This document shows, in pieces, positions 39,599 through 47,585 of a DNA stretch of 64,000 nucleotides. The notes beneath the pieces are model-generated. The model saw only the letters and a program-made list of their open reading frames with translations, was not told the DNA's origin and made no database searches. This DNA is from Polycyclovorans algicola TG408 (GTDB lineage Bacteria; Pseudomonadota; Gammaproteobacteria; Nevskiales; Nevskiaceae), in the NCBI RefSeq assembly GCF_000711245.1, contig NZ_JOMH01000001.1, positions 402,830 through 466,829 on the forward strand, in the 5' to 3' direction. Position numbers and translations under genes: made by a program. Position 1 is the stretch's first letter. Every line of letters begins with the position of its first letter.

Positions 39599-40201
39599 TT
39601 AGTCCGGGCGGCTGAACACCGCCATCTGTGTCGGCGCACCCAGGTCGGCATCGCCTTCGCCAATCCCGAGAAAGCGCACCGCGTAGCCGTTGCGCCCGGC
39701 AATGCCCCGTGCCCAGTCGCGAAACCGCGCGCGTCCCCATTCGAACTTGTGATCGGCATCGCGCCATTTGCCGGGCGCCAGTCCGTAGCGCGGGTTGTAG
39801 TCGGCATTCGGCGTGCTCAGCAGCACCAGGCGCGGCGCATAACCCGCAAACACGGTCTGCTCGACGCGGCCCAGCCGCTGCGGGTCAAGATGTTCAATCG
39901 TCTCGATCATCGTCACCGCTTCGACACCCCGCACGCCGGCATCGGGCTCGGTGTAAGAGCCGTGAATCAGCGTGCAGCGCGGGTCGATACGCCCGTTCAA
40001 AACCTCACTGCGCACCACCTGCAAGGCCATGCCGGAGGCATCCATGCCGACGATGCGCTCAAGCCTCGGCTCGGCCAGCAGCCGGGCGATGAGGTTGCCG
40101 GAGCCGCAGCCCAAGTCGGCGACGCTGCGCACGCCCTCGGCCCGCAACACCGCCATCACCGTGTCGAGGCGTTCTTCGTGCAGCGGTGAGTACATCGTCA
40201 T
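39599..40201 (-). CDS. Hen1-like RNA 3'-terminal ribose 2'-O-methyltransferase, catalytic domain only
   Basis: Hen1 methylates the 2'-OH of the 3'-terminal ribose of RNA; in bacteria it works with Pnkp in RNA repair. The 200-residue product has the SAM motif VADLGCGSGNL (27-37), the Hen1 metal-binding segment MIETIEHLDP (E100, E103, H104) and the fourth ligand H151 in DADHKFEW, with STPNADYN and the family end GAPTQMAVF. The N-terminal ligase-activating half of typical bacterial Hen1 (about 460 residues) is absent, as in eukaryotic HEN1 relatives. It starts 18 bp after acr3 on the same strand, the last gene of the arsenic operon. No Pnkp is in this window. Confidence 0.85.
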   Translation of the reverse strand: MTMYSPLHEERLDTVMAVLRAEGVRSVADLGCGSGNLIARLLAEPRLERIVGMDASGMALQVVRSEVLNGRIDPRCTLIHGSYTEPDAGVRGVEAVTMIETIEHLDPQRLGRVEQTVFAGYAPRLVLLSTPNADYNPRYGLAPGKWRDADHKFEWGRARFRDWARGIAGRNGYAVRFLGIGEGDADLGAPTQMAVFSRPD

Positions 40202-40219
40202 GTGGGGGTCATGCGCGGA

Positions 40220-41245
40220 TTATCCGGGGCGGCGCTCGTACCACCCCTTGCTGCGATTGACGATGGCCACCAGCGCCAACATCACCGGCACTTCCACCAG
40301 CACGCCAACCACGGTGGCGAGCGCGGCGCCGCTGTTGATGCCGAACAGGGCGATGGCCACGGCCACGGCGAGTTCGAAGAAATTGCTGGCGCCGATCAGG
40401 CAGCTGGGGCCGGCGACGTCGTGCACCTCACCCGCCGCGCGGTTCGCCAGATATCCCACCGCCGCCGTCAGCACGCCCTGAATCAGAATCGGCACCGCCA
40501 GCAGCGCGATGATCAGCGGCTGGGCAAGAATCTGCTCACCCTGAAAGGCGAACAGCAGCACCAGCATGGCGAGCAGCGCAACAATGCTCATCGGCCCCAG
40601 TTTGGCCAGCAGGCGGTCAAAGGCGGCCGGCCCCTTGCGCAGCGCCGTCATGCGCAGGGTCTGGGCGATGGCCAGCGGCACGATGATGTACACCACCACT
40701 GACAGCAGCAGGGTTTCCCAGGGCACCGGCACGTCGGTCACGCCCAGCAGCAGCGCCACCAGCGGCGCGAACAGCACCACCATGATCGCGTCGTTGAGGG
40801 CGATCTGCGTCAGCGTGAAATTAGCGTCGCCCTTTACCAGGCGGCTCCACACGAACACCATCGCCGTGCACGGCGCGGCGGCCAGAAGAATCAGCCCGGC
40901 CACGTAGCTGCCGTGCTGTTCGGCCCGCAGCAAGTCGGCAAAGATCACGGTCACGAACAGCCACGCCAGCCCGGCCATGAGGAAGGGCTTGAAGGCCCAG
41001 TTGACCAGCAGGGTGATGGAAAAACCGCGCCATTGGCGGCGCGCGCCAGACAGCGCCGAGAAGTCCACCTTCATCAGCATGGGGATGATCATCAGCCAGA
41101 TCAGCACGCCCACCGGCAGATTGACCTGCGCAACTTCCCAAGCGCCGAGGGTGGCGAACGCCGCCGGAAAGAACTCACCCAGGGCAATCCCGACGAGCAT
41201 GCACACCGCGACCCAGATGGTCAGGTAGCGCTCGAAGATGCTCAT
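40220..41245 (-). CDS. acr3: Arsenite efflux transporter Acr3
   Basis: Acr3 exports As(III) across the inner membrane by secondary transport. From [11 protein letters not shown] at 41245 the product is 341 residues with about ten membrane helices. It has the signature cysteine motif [12 protein letters not shown], the [13 protein letters not shown] segment and [18 protein letters not shown]. The frame is open further upstream but that part is arsH in another frame. It overlaps arsH by 4 nt. Confidence 0.96.
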   Translation of the reverse strand: MSIFERYLTIWVAVCMLVGIALGEFFPAAFATLGAWEVAQVNLPVGVLIWLMIIPMLMKVDFSALSGARRQWRGFSITLLVNWAFKPFLMAGLAWLFVTVIFADLLRAEQHGSYVAGLILLAAAPCTAMVFVWSRLVKGDANFTLTQIALNDAIMVVLFAPLVALLLGVTDVPVPWETLLLSVVVYIIVPLAIAQTLRMTALRKGPAAFDRLLAKLGPMSIVALLAMLVLLFAFQGEQILAQPLIIALLAVPILIQGVLTAAVGYLANRAAGEVHDVAGPSCLIGASNFFELAVAVAIALFGINSGAALATVVGVLVEVPVMLALVAIVNRSKGWYERRPG

Positions 41246-41982
41246 GCGATGGCGCCGCTGTCCTGCGCCAGTCGCGCCGCCTCGGCTTTGTGCCCCGTCT
41301 CGCAGCGCTCGCTGTAGCGGTCGGTGAGATACGCACTGTGGTGCCGCGTGAGCAGGGTGAACTTGACCAGCTCTTCCATCACATCGACCACGCGCTTGTA
41401 ATAGGCCGAGGGCTTCATGCGACCGGCGTCGTCGAACTCCCGGTAGGCCATCGCCACCGACGACTGGTTGGGGATGGTGATCATCCGCATCCAGCGGCCC
41501 AGCAGGCGCAGGGTGTTGACCGCGTTGAAGCTCTGCGAACCGCCGCTGACCTGCATCACCGCCAGCGTTCGCCCCTGGGTGGGACGCACCGCGCCGATGG
41601 CCAGAGGAATGTGGTCGATCTGGTTCTTGAGCACCGCCGTCACCGCGCCATGGCGCTCCGGGCTGCACCAGACCTGGCCTTCGGACCACAGCGACAGGGC
41701 GCGCAGTTCTTCCACTTCGGGATGCCCAACGGCCTCGGGGCTGTCGGGTTGCGGCAGGCCGCTGGGGTCGAAGATCTTCACCTCGCAGCCGAATTGCATC
41801 AGCAGGCGGGCGGCCTCTTCGGTCAATAGCCGCGAGAACGAGCGCTCCCGCAGCGAACCGTAGAGCATGAGGATGCGCGGCGGATCGCCTGGGTCGATAC
41901 CGAGGTGGGTCGCGAAGCCGGCGTGGGCATAGGCCGCGTCAAATGCGGGCAGATGGTGAGGATCAGGCAGGGTTCTGAGCAT
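41242..41982 (-). CDS. arsH: NADPH-dependent FMN reductase ArsH
   Basis: ArsH is a flavoprotein that oxidises trivalent organoarsenicals. From 41982 ([15 protein letters not shown]) the product is 246 residues. The flavodoxin-like motifs are present: [17 protein letters not shown] (FMN phosphate loop), [35 protein letters not shown] and [26 protein letters not shown]. It is coupled to acr3 downstream and overlaps the MFS gene upstream by 20 nt. Confidence 0.96.
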   Translation of the reverse strand: MLRTLPDPHHLPAFDAAYAHAGFATHLGIDPGDPPRILMLYGSLRERSFSRLLTEEAARLLMQFGCEVKIFDPSGLPQPDSPEAVGHPEVEELRALSLWSEGQVWCSPERHGAVTAVLKNQIDHIPLAIGAVRPTQGRTLAVMQVSGGSQSFNAVNTLRLLGRWMRMITIPNQSSVAMAYREFDDAGRMKPSAYYKRVVDVMEELVKFTLLTRHHSAYLTDRYSERCETGHKAEAARLAQDSGAIA

Positions 41983-43159
41983 GGGATTTTTTCGACAGAT
42001 AACCGGCGCCGAGCAGCGCGGCAAAGGTGAGGAGTCCGGCGGCAAACGTGATCCACAGCGCACCGCCGTGCAGGCGCTCCAGCGCCAACCCGAACAACAA
42101 CGGCGTGGCGGCCTGCACCACGCGCGACGGGGCCTCCAGCAATCCGGCACGGCGGCCAAAGCCGTGCGGGCCAAACAACTGCAGCGGCAGGGTGCCCTTG
42201 ACGATGGTCATCAGGCCGATGCCGGCGCCGTGCAGGGCTGCGAAAAACGCAGCGAAGGGGGCGCCCAGAATCAGCAGCAATCCGGCGCCCAAGGGGTGCA
42301 GGCCAGAAGCCACGTAGCCTGATACCAGCGGATGGAAGCGCCGCAGCAGCCCGGCTTCGGCGAGTCGCCCCACCACGGCAGAAATACCCACCAGCGCGGC
42401 CGCGCCCACGGCGGCCGCGGGAGGCACACCGGATTCGATGAGCATCTGCGGCATGTGCGTCGCCATCGCCGCAAACACGAAGCCGCTGGACGTGAAGGCC
42501 ACCACCAGCAACACGAACACCGAAGGCGGTGTGCCGGGCGGCGCGATGACCGGCGGCGCGTCGGGGTCCGGTGGCACCGGCGGCTCGGCGATGAAGCGCG
42601 GCACAAAGCGGGTGTGAATGCCCAGTCCGACGGTGAGGTGCAGTGCCGCCCAGAAGGCGCAGGCCACGCGCCAACTGAAGTGGCTTTCGATAAACGCTGT
42701 CACCGGCCAGCTCACCGAACTGGCGAAGCCGGCAATGAGCGTGATACCGACAATGCCCGAGCGCGAGCGCAAGCCCCGCAACCGCACCATCGTGGCCATC
42801 GCCGCGTCATACAGCCCGAACGGCATGGCCGCGCCGAGCAACACCCAGCCCAGCATCAGCAGCCACGGCGTCGGTGCGACCGCCATGAACAGCAGCGCCG
42901 TGGCAAAGAACAGGTTGGAGCCAATCAACACCCGGCGGCCGCCGTTGCGGTCGATGTAACGACCGACCAACGGCCCCAGCACCGCCGCCAACAACAAGGC
43001 CACGGAGAAGCTGCCGTAGATCCACGCCGGGTCGATGCCAAAGCCCCGCGCCATGGGCCGGCCCAGAGTCGCCAGCAGGTAATAGCTGGAACCCCAGGCC
43101 AGCAGTTGCGCGCTGCCGAGGGCAATGGTGAGCCGCTTGCCGGTGATGGCCCGGGTCAT
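41963..43159 (-). CDS. MFS transporter of the arsenic operon
   Basis: The 398-residue product has about 12 hydrophobic segments, the loop 2-3 motif [15 protein letters not shown] typical of the major facilitator superfamily, and a matching [15 protein letters not shown] motif in the second half. Position between arsC and arsH suggests efflux of an arsenic species, but it lacks a neighbouring glyceraldehyde-3-phosphate dehydrogenase gene, so ArsJ is not supported. Substrate unknown. Confidence 0.85.
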   Translation of the reverse strand: MTRAITGKRLTIALGSAQLLAWGSSYYLLATLGRPMARGFGIDPAWIYGSFSVALLLAAVLGPLVGRYIDRNGGRRVLIGSNLFFATALLFMAVAPTPWLLMLGWVLLGAAMPFGLYDAAMATMVRLRGLRSRSGIVGITLIAGFASSVSWPVTAFIESHFSWRVACAFWAALHLTVGLGIHTRFVPRFIAEPPVPPDPDAPPVIAPPGTPPSVFVLLVVAFTSSGFVFAAMATHMPQMLIESGVPPAAAVGAAALVGISAVVGRLAEAGLLRRFHPLVSGYVASGLHPLGAGLLLILGAPFAAFFAALHGAGIGLMTIVKGTLPLQLFGPHGFGRRAGLLEAPSRVVQAATPLLFGLALERLHGGALWITFAAGLLTFAALLGAGYLSKKSHAQNPA

Positions 43160-43406
43160 GCGGGGCGCACCGTCCGCCCCGGCAACCCATGGCGACGGGA
43201 TGCTTGCTTATCCCTCTCCCACACGTGGGAGAGGGTGCCCCGAAGGGGCGGGAGAGGGCCGGCGCGAGCCGGTACAAGGTCGGGTTTCCGCGCTGCGCGC
43301 GGCCCTCTCCCCGTCGAACGTATACGTTCGCCCCTCTCCCGCAAGCGGGCGAGGGGCGTAACCCAGCTCCCGTTGAAATCAGACCCATTCGGGCAAACGC
43401 GCACCA
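43160..43406. repeat. GC-rich palindromic repeat cluster between arsC and the MFS gene
   Basis: The spacer contains a near-perfect hairpin CCCTCTCCCAC (43212-43222) with its inverse (43225-43235), a 16-bp palindrome CGAACGTATACGTTCG (43315-43330) and a third hairpin of CCCCTCTCCCGC type (about 43329-43358). The same CCTCTCCC/GGGAGAGG family is found inside mod at 53102-53163. It interrupts an otherwise tight operon and may attenuate transcription from arsRC into the efflux genes. Confidence 0.65.
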
Positions 43407-43892
43407 CTAAACGAGCCCGTCGTGAATCGCCTGCACCCGCGCGGCAAAATCGGGCGCATCCCAGGCAGCATCCGGCAGCTTCAAAAGCGCGGACACGCGC
43501 GTCTGCAACGCCTCGAAAACCGCCGCAAACCGCGCCCGCTGCGCGGCTTCGTCGCCCGCGGCAGGGGGATCGGGCAGGCTCCAATGTGCCTTTACCGCAC
43601 GACCCGGAAAGTACGGACAGGCTTCGGCAGCGGCGCTGTCGCAGACGGTGATCACCAGATCAAGCGGCGGCGCGTCCGGTCCGACAAATTCATCCCAGGA
43701 TTTGCTGCGGTAGCCTGCCACCGGCCACCCCGCCGCACGCAGCGTTTCCAGCGCCAGCGGATGCGGCTGACCCCTGGGCTGCGAGCCTGCGGAGTACCCC
43801 TGCAGCCGCCCGGCGCCCAACTGGTTGATGACCGCCTCGCCAAGAATGGAACGGGCGGAATTGCCGGTGCACAGAATCAGGACGTGGCGCAT
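43407..43892 (-). CDS. arsC: Arsenate reductase, low-molecular-weight phosphatase type
   Basis: ArsC reduces As(V) to As(III), probably with thioredoxin. The 161-residue product has the P-loop CTGNSARS at residues 8-15, the SKSWDEF segment and VITVCDSAAAEACPYFPG with the additional cysteines used in the relay, then HWSLPDPPAAGD. It overlaps the arsR end by 16 nt and is probably translated together with it. Confidence 0.95.
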   Translation of the reverse strand: MRHVLILCTGNSARSILGEAVINQLGAGRLQGYSAGSQPRGQPHPLALETLRAAGWPVAGYRSKSWDEFVGPDAPPLDLVITVCDSAAAEACPYFPGRAVKAHWSLPDPPAAGDEAAQRARFAAVFEALQTRVSALLKLPDAAWDAPDFAARVQAIHDGLV

Positions 43893-44209
43893 GGGGCGGT
43901 CTCGCAGCAGGCGTCGGCGGTGCTGTCAGCGCAGCAGTTCTCCGTGAGGTAGGCAATCAATCCGGTCATGGCGGCAAAGTCGGCGGCGTAGTACAGATGA
44001 CGGCCATCCGGGCGCACCGTGAGCAGCCCGGCGGTCTTGAGTTCCTTGAGGTGAAACGACAGCACCGACGGCGTCAACGCCAGTTCGGCCTGCAATTCGG
44101 AGGGGCACAAACCGGCCGGCCCGGCCACCACCAGGCGGCGAAAAATCGCCAGCCGAGCGGCCTGCGCCAAGGCGGAAAGCTGTTGGACGGCGCTTGATGA
44201 TTCTATCAT
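43877..44209 (-). CDS. arsR: ArsR family arsenic-responsive repressor
   Basis: The 110-residue winged-helix protein has LAQAARLAIFRRLVVAGPAGLCPSELQAELALTPSVLSFHLKELKTAGLL, the ArsR DNA-binding domain, and lacks the ELCVCDL motif of E. coli ArsR in the recognition helix. The C-terminal tail NCCADSTADACCETAPC supplies cysteine pairs that probably bind As(III). It begins the operon; a palindrome overlaps its start. Confidence 0.93.
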   Translation of the reverse strand: MIESSSAVQQLSALAQAARLAIFRRLVVAGPAGLCPSELQAELALTPSVLSFHLKELKTAGLLTVRPDGRHLYYAADFAAMTGLIAYLTENCCADSTADACCETAPCATS

Positions 44210-44224
44210 TCGACAATTATCGAA
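44209..44224. promoter_or_regulatory. Candidate ArsR operator
   Basis: The inverted repeat TTCGA-N6-TCGAA lies immediately upstream of the arsR start codon within a markedly AT-rich stretch (44209-44250) that could hold the promoter. Autorepression by ArsR is inferred from position and symmetry. Confidence 0.55.
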
Positions 44225-44289
44225 TTATTTATCATCGCAATACAAGGGCAATGTCACGACATGGGCAAGTGTCGGCGGCCGAGCAGCGC

Positions 44290-44400
44290 GGGATGCGGAG
44301 GATCAGCGAGTGGGCGCCGGAGGGGCGCGCAGTGCACCCTGATCAGGCCGCGCGGTCACTCGATGTTGAGTTCCTTGATTTTGCGAGTGAGGGTGTTGCG
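44290..44400 (-). repeat. Duplicate of the ntrC 3' end
   Basis: This 111-bp segment repeats 44441-44551 with an offset of 151 bp. Apart from an about 20-nt divergent stretch in the middle it is nearly identical. The second copy includes the last 15 codons of ntrC (RNTLTRKIKELNIE and stop), and the first encodes the same peptide outside any gene. It fills most of the ntrC-arsR spacer. Confidence 0.85.
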
Positions 44401-44506
44401 GCGGCCGACCCGAGACCGAGCAGGGCCCCGCGCGAAGCGTGGGATGCGGAGGATCAGCGAGTGGGCGCCGGGGGCGCGCGTGGTGTGCCCCGATCAGGCC
44501 GCGCGG

Positions 44507-45982
44507 TCACTCGATGTTGAGTTCCTTGATTTTGCGAGTGAGGGTGTTGCGCCCCCACCCCAACCGCTTGGCCGCTTCCTGGCGTTGGCCGCGCGTGGCC
44601 TGCAGGGCGACGTCGATCAGGGCCCGTTCGAGACGGTCGGTGGCCTCGACAATCAATTCATCGCGCCCCGAGGAAAGCTGACCTTCGGCCCATTGCCGCA
44701 GCAGCGTGTCCCAATGATCCGCATCAGGAAGCACGGCCAGCGGCGGCGCGGCGGGCGCCGTGTCGACGGTGCCGGTGCGCGGCACTGACGCGGGCAAGGG
44801 TGGCGGCGCGGCGACACTGGGCGCAGCAGCGGCGGTGATCTCGACCGGCAGATCGCTGAGGTGCACGTCGGAACCCGGCGCCATCACCGTCAACCAGCGG
44901 CAGACGTTTTCCAGTTGCCGCACGTTGCCTGGCCAGTGGTACTCGGTGAGGCGCGTCATGACATCGGGCTGCAAGCGTTTGATGTCGGTGCTGAGCTCAT
45001 CGGCGGCACGCTTGAGAAAGTGGCGCATCAGCAGCGGAATGTCTTCGCGCCGCTCGTCGAGGGTCGGAATGCGGATACGGATGACGTTGAGACGGTGATA
45101 CAAGTCTTCGCGGAAGCGCCCTTCGTCGACCAGCGTTTCGAGGTTCTGGTGGGTGGCGGCGATGACCCGCACGTCGACCTTGATCGGCACGATGCCGCCG
45201 ACGCGGTAAAACTCGCCGGTGGAGAGCACGCGCAACAGCCGGGTTTGAAGGTCCGACGGCATGTCGCCAATTTCATCGAGGAACAGGGTGCCGCCGTCGG
45301 CCTGCTCGAAGCGCCCTTTTCGCTGGGTCGCGGCGCCCGTGAACGAGCCGCGTTCGTGGCCAAAAAATTCCGACTCCAGCAGGTCTTTGGGAATGGCCGC
45401 GGTGTTGATGGCAATGAACGGCCGCTGCGCGCGCGGACTGGTGTTGTGCAGGGCGCGCGCCACCAGCTCTTTTCCCGAACCGGATTCGCCAGTGATCAAC
45501 ACCGTGATGTGGCTGTGCGACAGGCGCCCAATAACCCGGAAGACCTCCTGCATGGCCGGGGCTTCGCCGATGATCGCCGCGCCCGCGGCATCCGGTGCGT
45601 TGACGGCGGGGTCGACGGCCTGCCGGGTCTGCGCGGCACGGCGAATCAGTGGCGCCACCGCGTCGATGTCGAAGGGTTTCGGCAGGTATTCAAAAGCCCC
45701 ACCCTTGTAAGCCGCCACGGCGGCATCAAGGTCGGAGTGCGCGGTCATGATGATGATCGGCAACTGCGGTTCGCGGGCGTGCACTCGCTGCATCAGGGTC
45801 AAGCCGTCAACGCCCGGCATGCGAATGTCGGACAGCAGTACGTCGGGTGGCGGTTGCTCGTCCAGCGCGTCGAGCAGTTCGGCGGCACCGGGAAAGCTCT
45901 GCACCGTGAGGCCATCGCGCCGCAACGCGCGCTCCAGCACCCAGCGGATTGATTCGTCGTCGTCGACCACCCAGACATTCAT
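44507..45982 (-). CDS. ntrC: Nitrogen regulation response regulator NtrC
   Basis: NtrC activates sigma-54 promoters under nitrogen limitation after phosphorylation by NtrB. The 491-residue product has a receiver domain (VVDDDESIRW, phospho-acceptor D in LLSDIRMPG, K in LPKPFD), an AAA+ domain (GESGSGKE Walker A, ESEFFGHERGSFTGA containing the GAFTGA-type loop as GSFTGA, LFLDEIGD Walker B) and a Fis-type helix-turn-helix at the end (AAKRLGWGRNTLTRKIKEL). The loop variant G-S-F-T-G-A is conservative. It is 224 bp downstream of ntrB. Confidence 0.96.
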   Translation of the reverse strand: MNVWVVDDDESIRWVLERALRRDGLTVQSFPGAAELLDALDEQPPPDVLLSDIRMPGVDGLTLMQRVHAREPQLPIIIMTAHSDLDAAVAAYKGGAFEYLPKPFDIDAVAPLIRRAAQTRQAVDPAVNAPDAAGAAIIGEAPAMQEVFRVIGRLSHSHITVLITGESGSGKELVARALHNTSPRAQRPFIAINTAAIPKDLLESEFFGHERGSFTGAATQRKGRFEQADGGTLFLDEIGDMPSDLQTRLLRVLSTGEFYRVGGIVPIKVDVRVIAATHQNLETLVDEGRFREDLYHRLNVIRIRIPTLDERREDIPLLMRHFLKRAADELSTDIKRLQPDVMTRLTEYHWPGNVRQLENVCRWLTVMAPGSDVHLSDLPVEITAAAAPSVAAPPPLPASVPRTGTVDTAPAAPPLAVLPDADHWDTLLRQWAEGQLSSGRDELIVEATDRLERALIDVALQATRGQRQEAAKRLGWGRNTLTRKIKELNIE

Positions 45983-46103
45983 CTATGAGCCCGCCCGTGG
46001 ATGAGGCGCGCCCGCGTGGCAGTTCCATTTTTCGCCGGGCAAGACGCGACCGAGGGAATTTGGTCGCTCCAAATGACGAGGGAGCAACCCAAAGGGGCGG
46101 GGC

Positions 46104-46186
46104 CGTTTTCTCGCATCACTGCGTCCCTCGTCACTCATGCACGTGCAGTACATAACGCTCCTCCTTCCTTGTGCTGCGAGAAAACG
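46104..46186. repeat. Inverted repeat in the ntrB-ntrC spacer
   Basis: Perfect 12-bp arms CGTTTTCTCGCA (46104-46115) and the inverse (46175-46186) enclose 59 bp. The 224-bp spacer between ntrB and ntrC contains no gene and is unusually long for this operon. The structure could be an RNA fold that changes the NtrB:NtrC ratio, or a small mobile remnant. Confidence 0.45.
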
Positions 46187-46206
46187 TCCTCCGGCGCGGA
46201 CGTGAC

Positions 46207-47301
46207 TTATCCATGGACAGGCTCTTGAGCATCCAGTGGCAGGTAAATTGAAAAAACGGTTTCACCGGGCTGCGAGCGGCACTCGATCATCCCTTCGTGA
46301 CGGCGCACCAGGTAATGGGCGATGGGCAGGCCCAGGCCTGATCCCTCCGGCCTTGAGGTGACCATGGGGTAAAAAATGCGGTCGATCATTTCGGCCGGCA
46401 CGCCGGGGCCGTCGTCTTCGACATCGATGCGAATCACCAGCCGGTGACGCACTGCGCCAATGGTCACCTGCCGCTGGGTACGGGTGCGCAGGGTGATCAC
46501 CCCGCCGTGCTCGCTGGCATGCAGGGCCTGCATGCCGTTGCGGACGATGTTGAGCAGCACCTGGATCAACTGCTCGCGATCACCGTACATGTCGGGGATC
46601 GACGGGTCGTAATCGCGCAGCAGTTCGATCTCGGTCGGCAACTCGGCGCCGACGAGTTGGCGCACATGCTCGACGACTTCGTGAATATTGAGCCAACTGT
46701 TCTGCGGCAGACGGTTGGGGCCCAACAGCCGGTTGACCAGGTTCTGCAGCCGGTCGGCCTCGCGAATGATGACCTGCGTGTACTCGCGGTGTTCGGGCGA
46801 AGGCAGCTCGACTTCGAGCAGTTGCGCAGCCCCGCGAATGCCGCCCAGGGGGTTCTTGATTTCATGCGCCATGCCGCGAATCAGCTCGCGGCTGGCTTCC
46901 TGGTGCGCCATCTGCCATTCCTCGCGCGAGATGCGCAGGTGACGGTCCAGCGCCTGAAGCTCAATCAGCAACCCTGACGATTGGCGCCCCTGGTTGAACG
47001 GCGTCACGGTGCAGTCGACCGTGACCGGCGGCTCAGCGGCGCGGCGCAGGCTGAGTTCTCGCTCGATGAAGCCCAGGGCACGGTCGTTGGCGTCGGCCAG
47101 CCGCGCTTTGAGCGGCGCGAAATGCGGAATGCTTTCGCACAGCGGCTTGCCAAACACCATCGACCGCGAAATGCCCAGCAGGCCCTCGCTGGCGGTGTTG
47201 ATGGCCACGACCTGCAGGCGCTCGTCGAGCACGACAACCGCCGTCGTCAGGCCGTCCAGAACGGCCTCCGGCTTCGGGCGGGTGCGGGGTAGTAGCGACA
47301 T
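46207..47301 (-). CDS. ntrB: Nitrogen regulation sensor kinase NtrB
   Basis: NtrB phosphorylates or dephosphorylates NtrC under control of PII. From 47301 (MSLLPRTRPKP) the product is 364 residues: a PAS domain (LDGLTTAVVVLDERLQVVAINTASEGLLG), the H-box AHEIKNPLGGIRGAAQLL with the phospho-acceptor His, N-box LLNIVRNGMQAL, G1 DDGPGVP and G2 GSGLGLPIA. The frame permits a TTG start 12 nt upstream, but that codon lies in the predicted -12 element. It follows glnA. Confidence 0.95.
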   Translation of the reverse strand: MSLLPRTRPKPEAVLDGLTTAVVVLDERLQVVAINTASEGLLGISRSMVFGKPLCESIPHFAPLKARLADANDRALGFIERELSLRRAAEPPVTVDCTVTPFNQGRQSSGLLIELQALDRHLRISREEWQMAHQEASRELIRGMAHEIKNPLGGIRGAAQLLEVELPSPEHREYTQVIIREADRLQNLVNRLLGPNRLPQNSWLNIHEVVEHVRQLVGAELPTEIELLRDYDPSIPDMYGDREQLIQVLLNIVRNGMQALHASEHGGVITLRTRTQRQVTIGAVRHRLVIRIDVEDDGPGVPAEMIDRIFYPMVTSRPEGSGLGLPIAHYLVRRHEGMIECRSQPGETVFSIYLPLDAQEPVHG

Positions 47302-47312
47302 GATTCGGCTCA

Positions 47313-47328
47313 AGCAAAAGACGCGCCA
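47313..47328 (-). promoter_or_regulatory. Sigma-54 promoter for ntrBC
   Basis: The minus-strand sequence TGGCGCGTCTTTTGCT matches the -24/-12 consensus TGGCAC-N5-TTGCW at all key positions except one (G for A). The -12 C would be at 47314 and transcription should begin near 47302, next to the ntrB ATG at 47301. This predicts an almost leaderless message. NtrC-type sites lie about 95, 175 and 205 bp upstream. Confidence 0.6.
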
Positions 47329-47387
47329 GAAATCGTCGGCGTCTCAGGCGGATTGTGTGAGCAGCTTGGCAGATCGCAGGTTCACAC

Positions 47388-47402
47388 GCACCATCGTGGT
47401 GC
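47388..47402. promoter_or_regulatory. NtrC-binding site 1
   Basis: GCACCATCGTGGTGC is a perfect match to the core of the NtrC consensus TGCACC-N5-GGTGCA. It is centred about 93 bp upstream of the predicted ntrB start site. Confidence 0.75.
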
Positions 47403-47469
47403 AACAGTAAAAGATGTGTTTACGCCTCGGACGACACGCAGTCATTCAAGAGGACCTTTGCGAAACAAC

Positions 47470-47484
47470 GCACTACTGTGGTGC
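47470..47484. promoter_or_regulatory. NtrC-binding site 2
   Basis: GCACTACTGTGGTGC matches the NtrC dyad with one change in the left half-site. It is 82 bp from site 1, close to eight helical turns. Confidence 0.65.
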
Positions 47485-47498
47485 GACTTGGTGTTTTC

Positions 47499-47513
47499 GC
47501 ACCGTTATGGTGC
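47499..47513. promoter_or_regulatory. NtrC-binding site 3
   Basis: GCACCGTTATGGTGC is a perfect NtrC core dyad, 29 bp from site 2 (about three helical turns), so NtrC dimers on sites 2 and 3 could contact each other and build the enhancer oligomer. Confidence 0.75.
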
Positions 47514-47536
47514 ATTTGTGCCGGCATGCGCCCACA

Positions 47537-47562
47537 AAAAACCCCGCTCGCGCGGGGTTTTT
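47537..47562 (-). terminator. Rho-independent terminator after glnA
   Basis: An 11-bp stem (47537-47547 and 47552-47562, loop TCGC) has A and T runs at its base. It lies 24 bp past the glnA stop, so most glnA transcripts should end before ntrB, in line with a separate ntrBC promoter. Confidence 0.9.
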
Positions 47563-47585
47563 CACCACGAACGGGGCCGTCCGGG

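Noticed and set aside
39599..40201. Arsenite methyltransferase (ArsM) as explanation for the methyltransferase in the arsenic operon
   Set aside because: The protein lacks the conserved ArsM cysteines and carries the Hen1 EXXEH plus DADHKFEW metal site.
41246..41689. A 148-residue N-terminal extension of Acr3
   Set aside because: The extension is the arsH coding region read in another frame; Acr3 begins at [11 protein letters not shown], coupled to the arsH stop.
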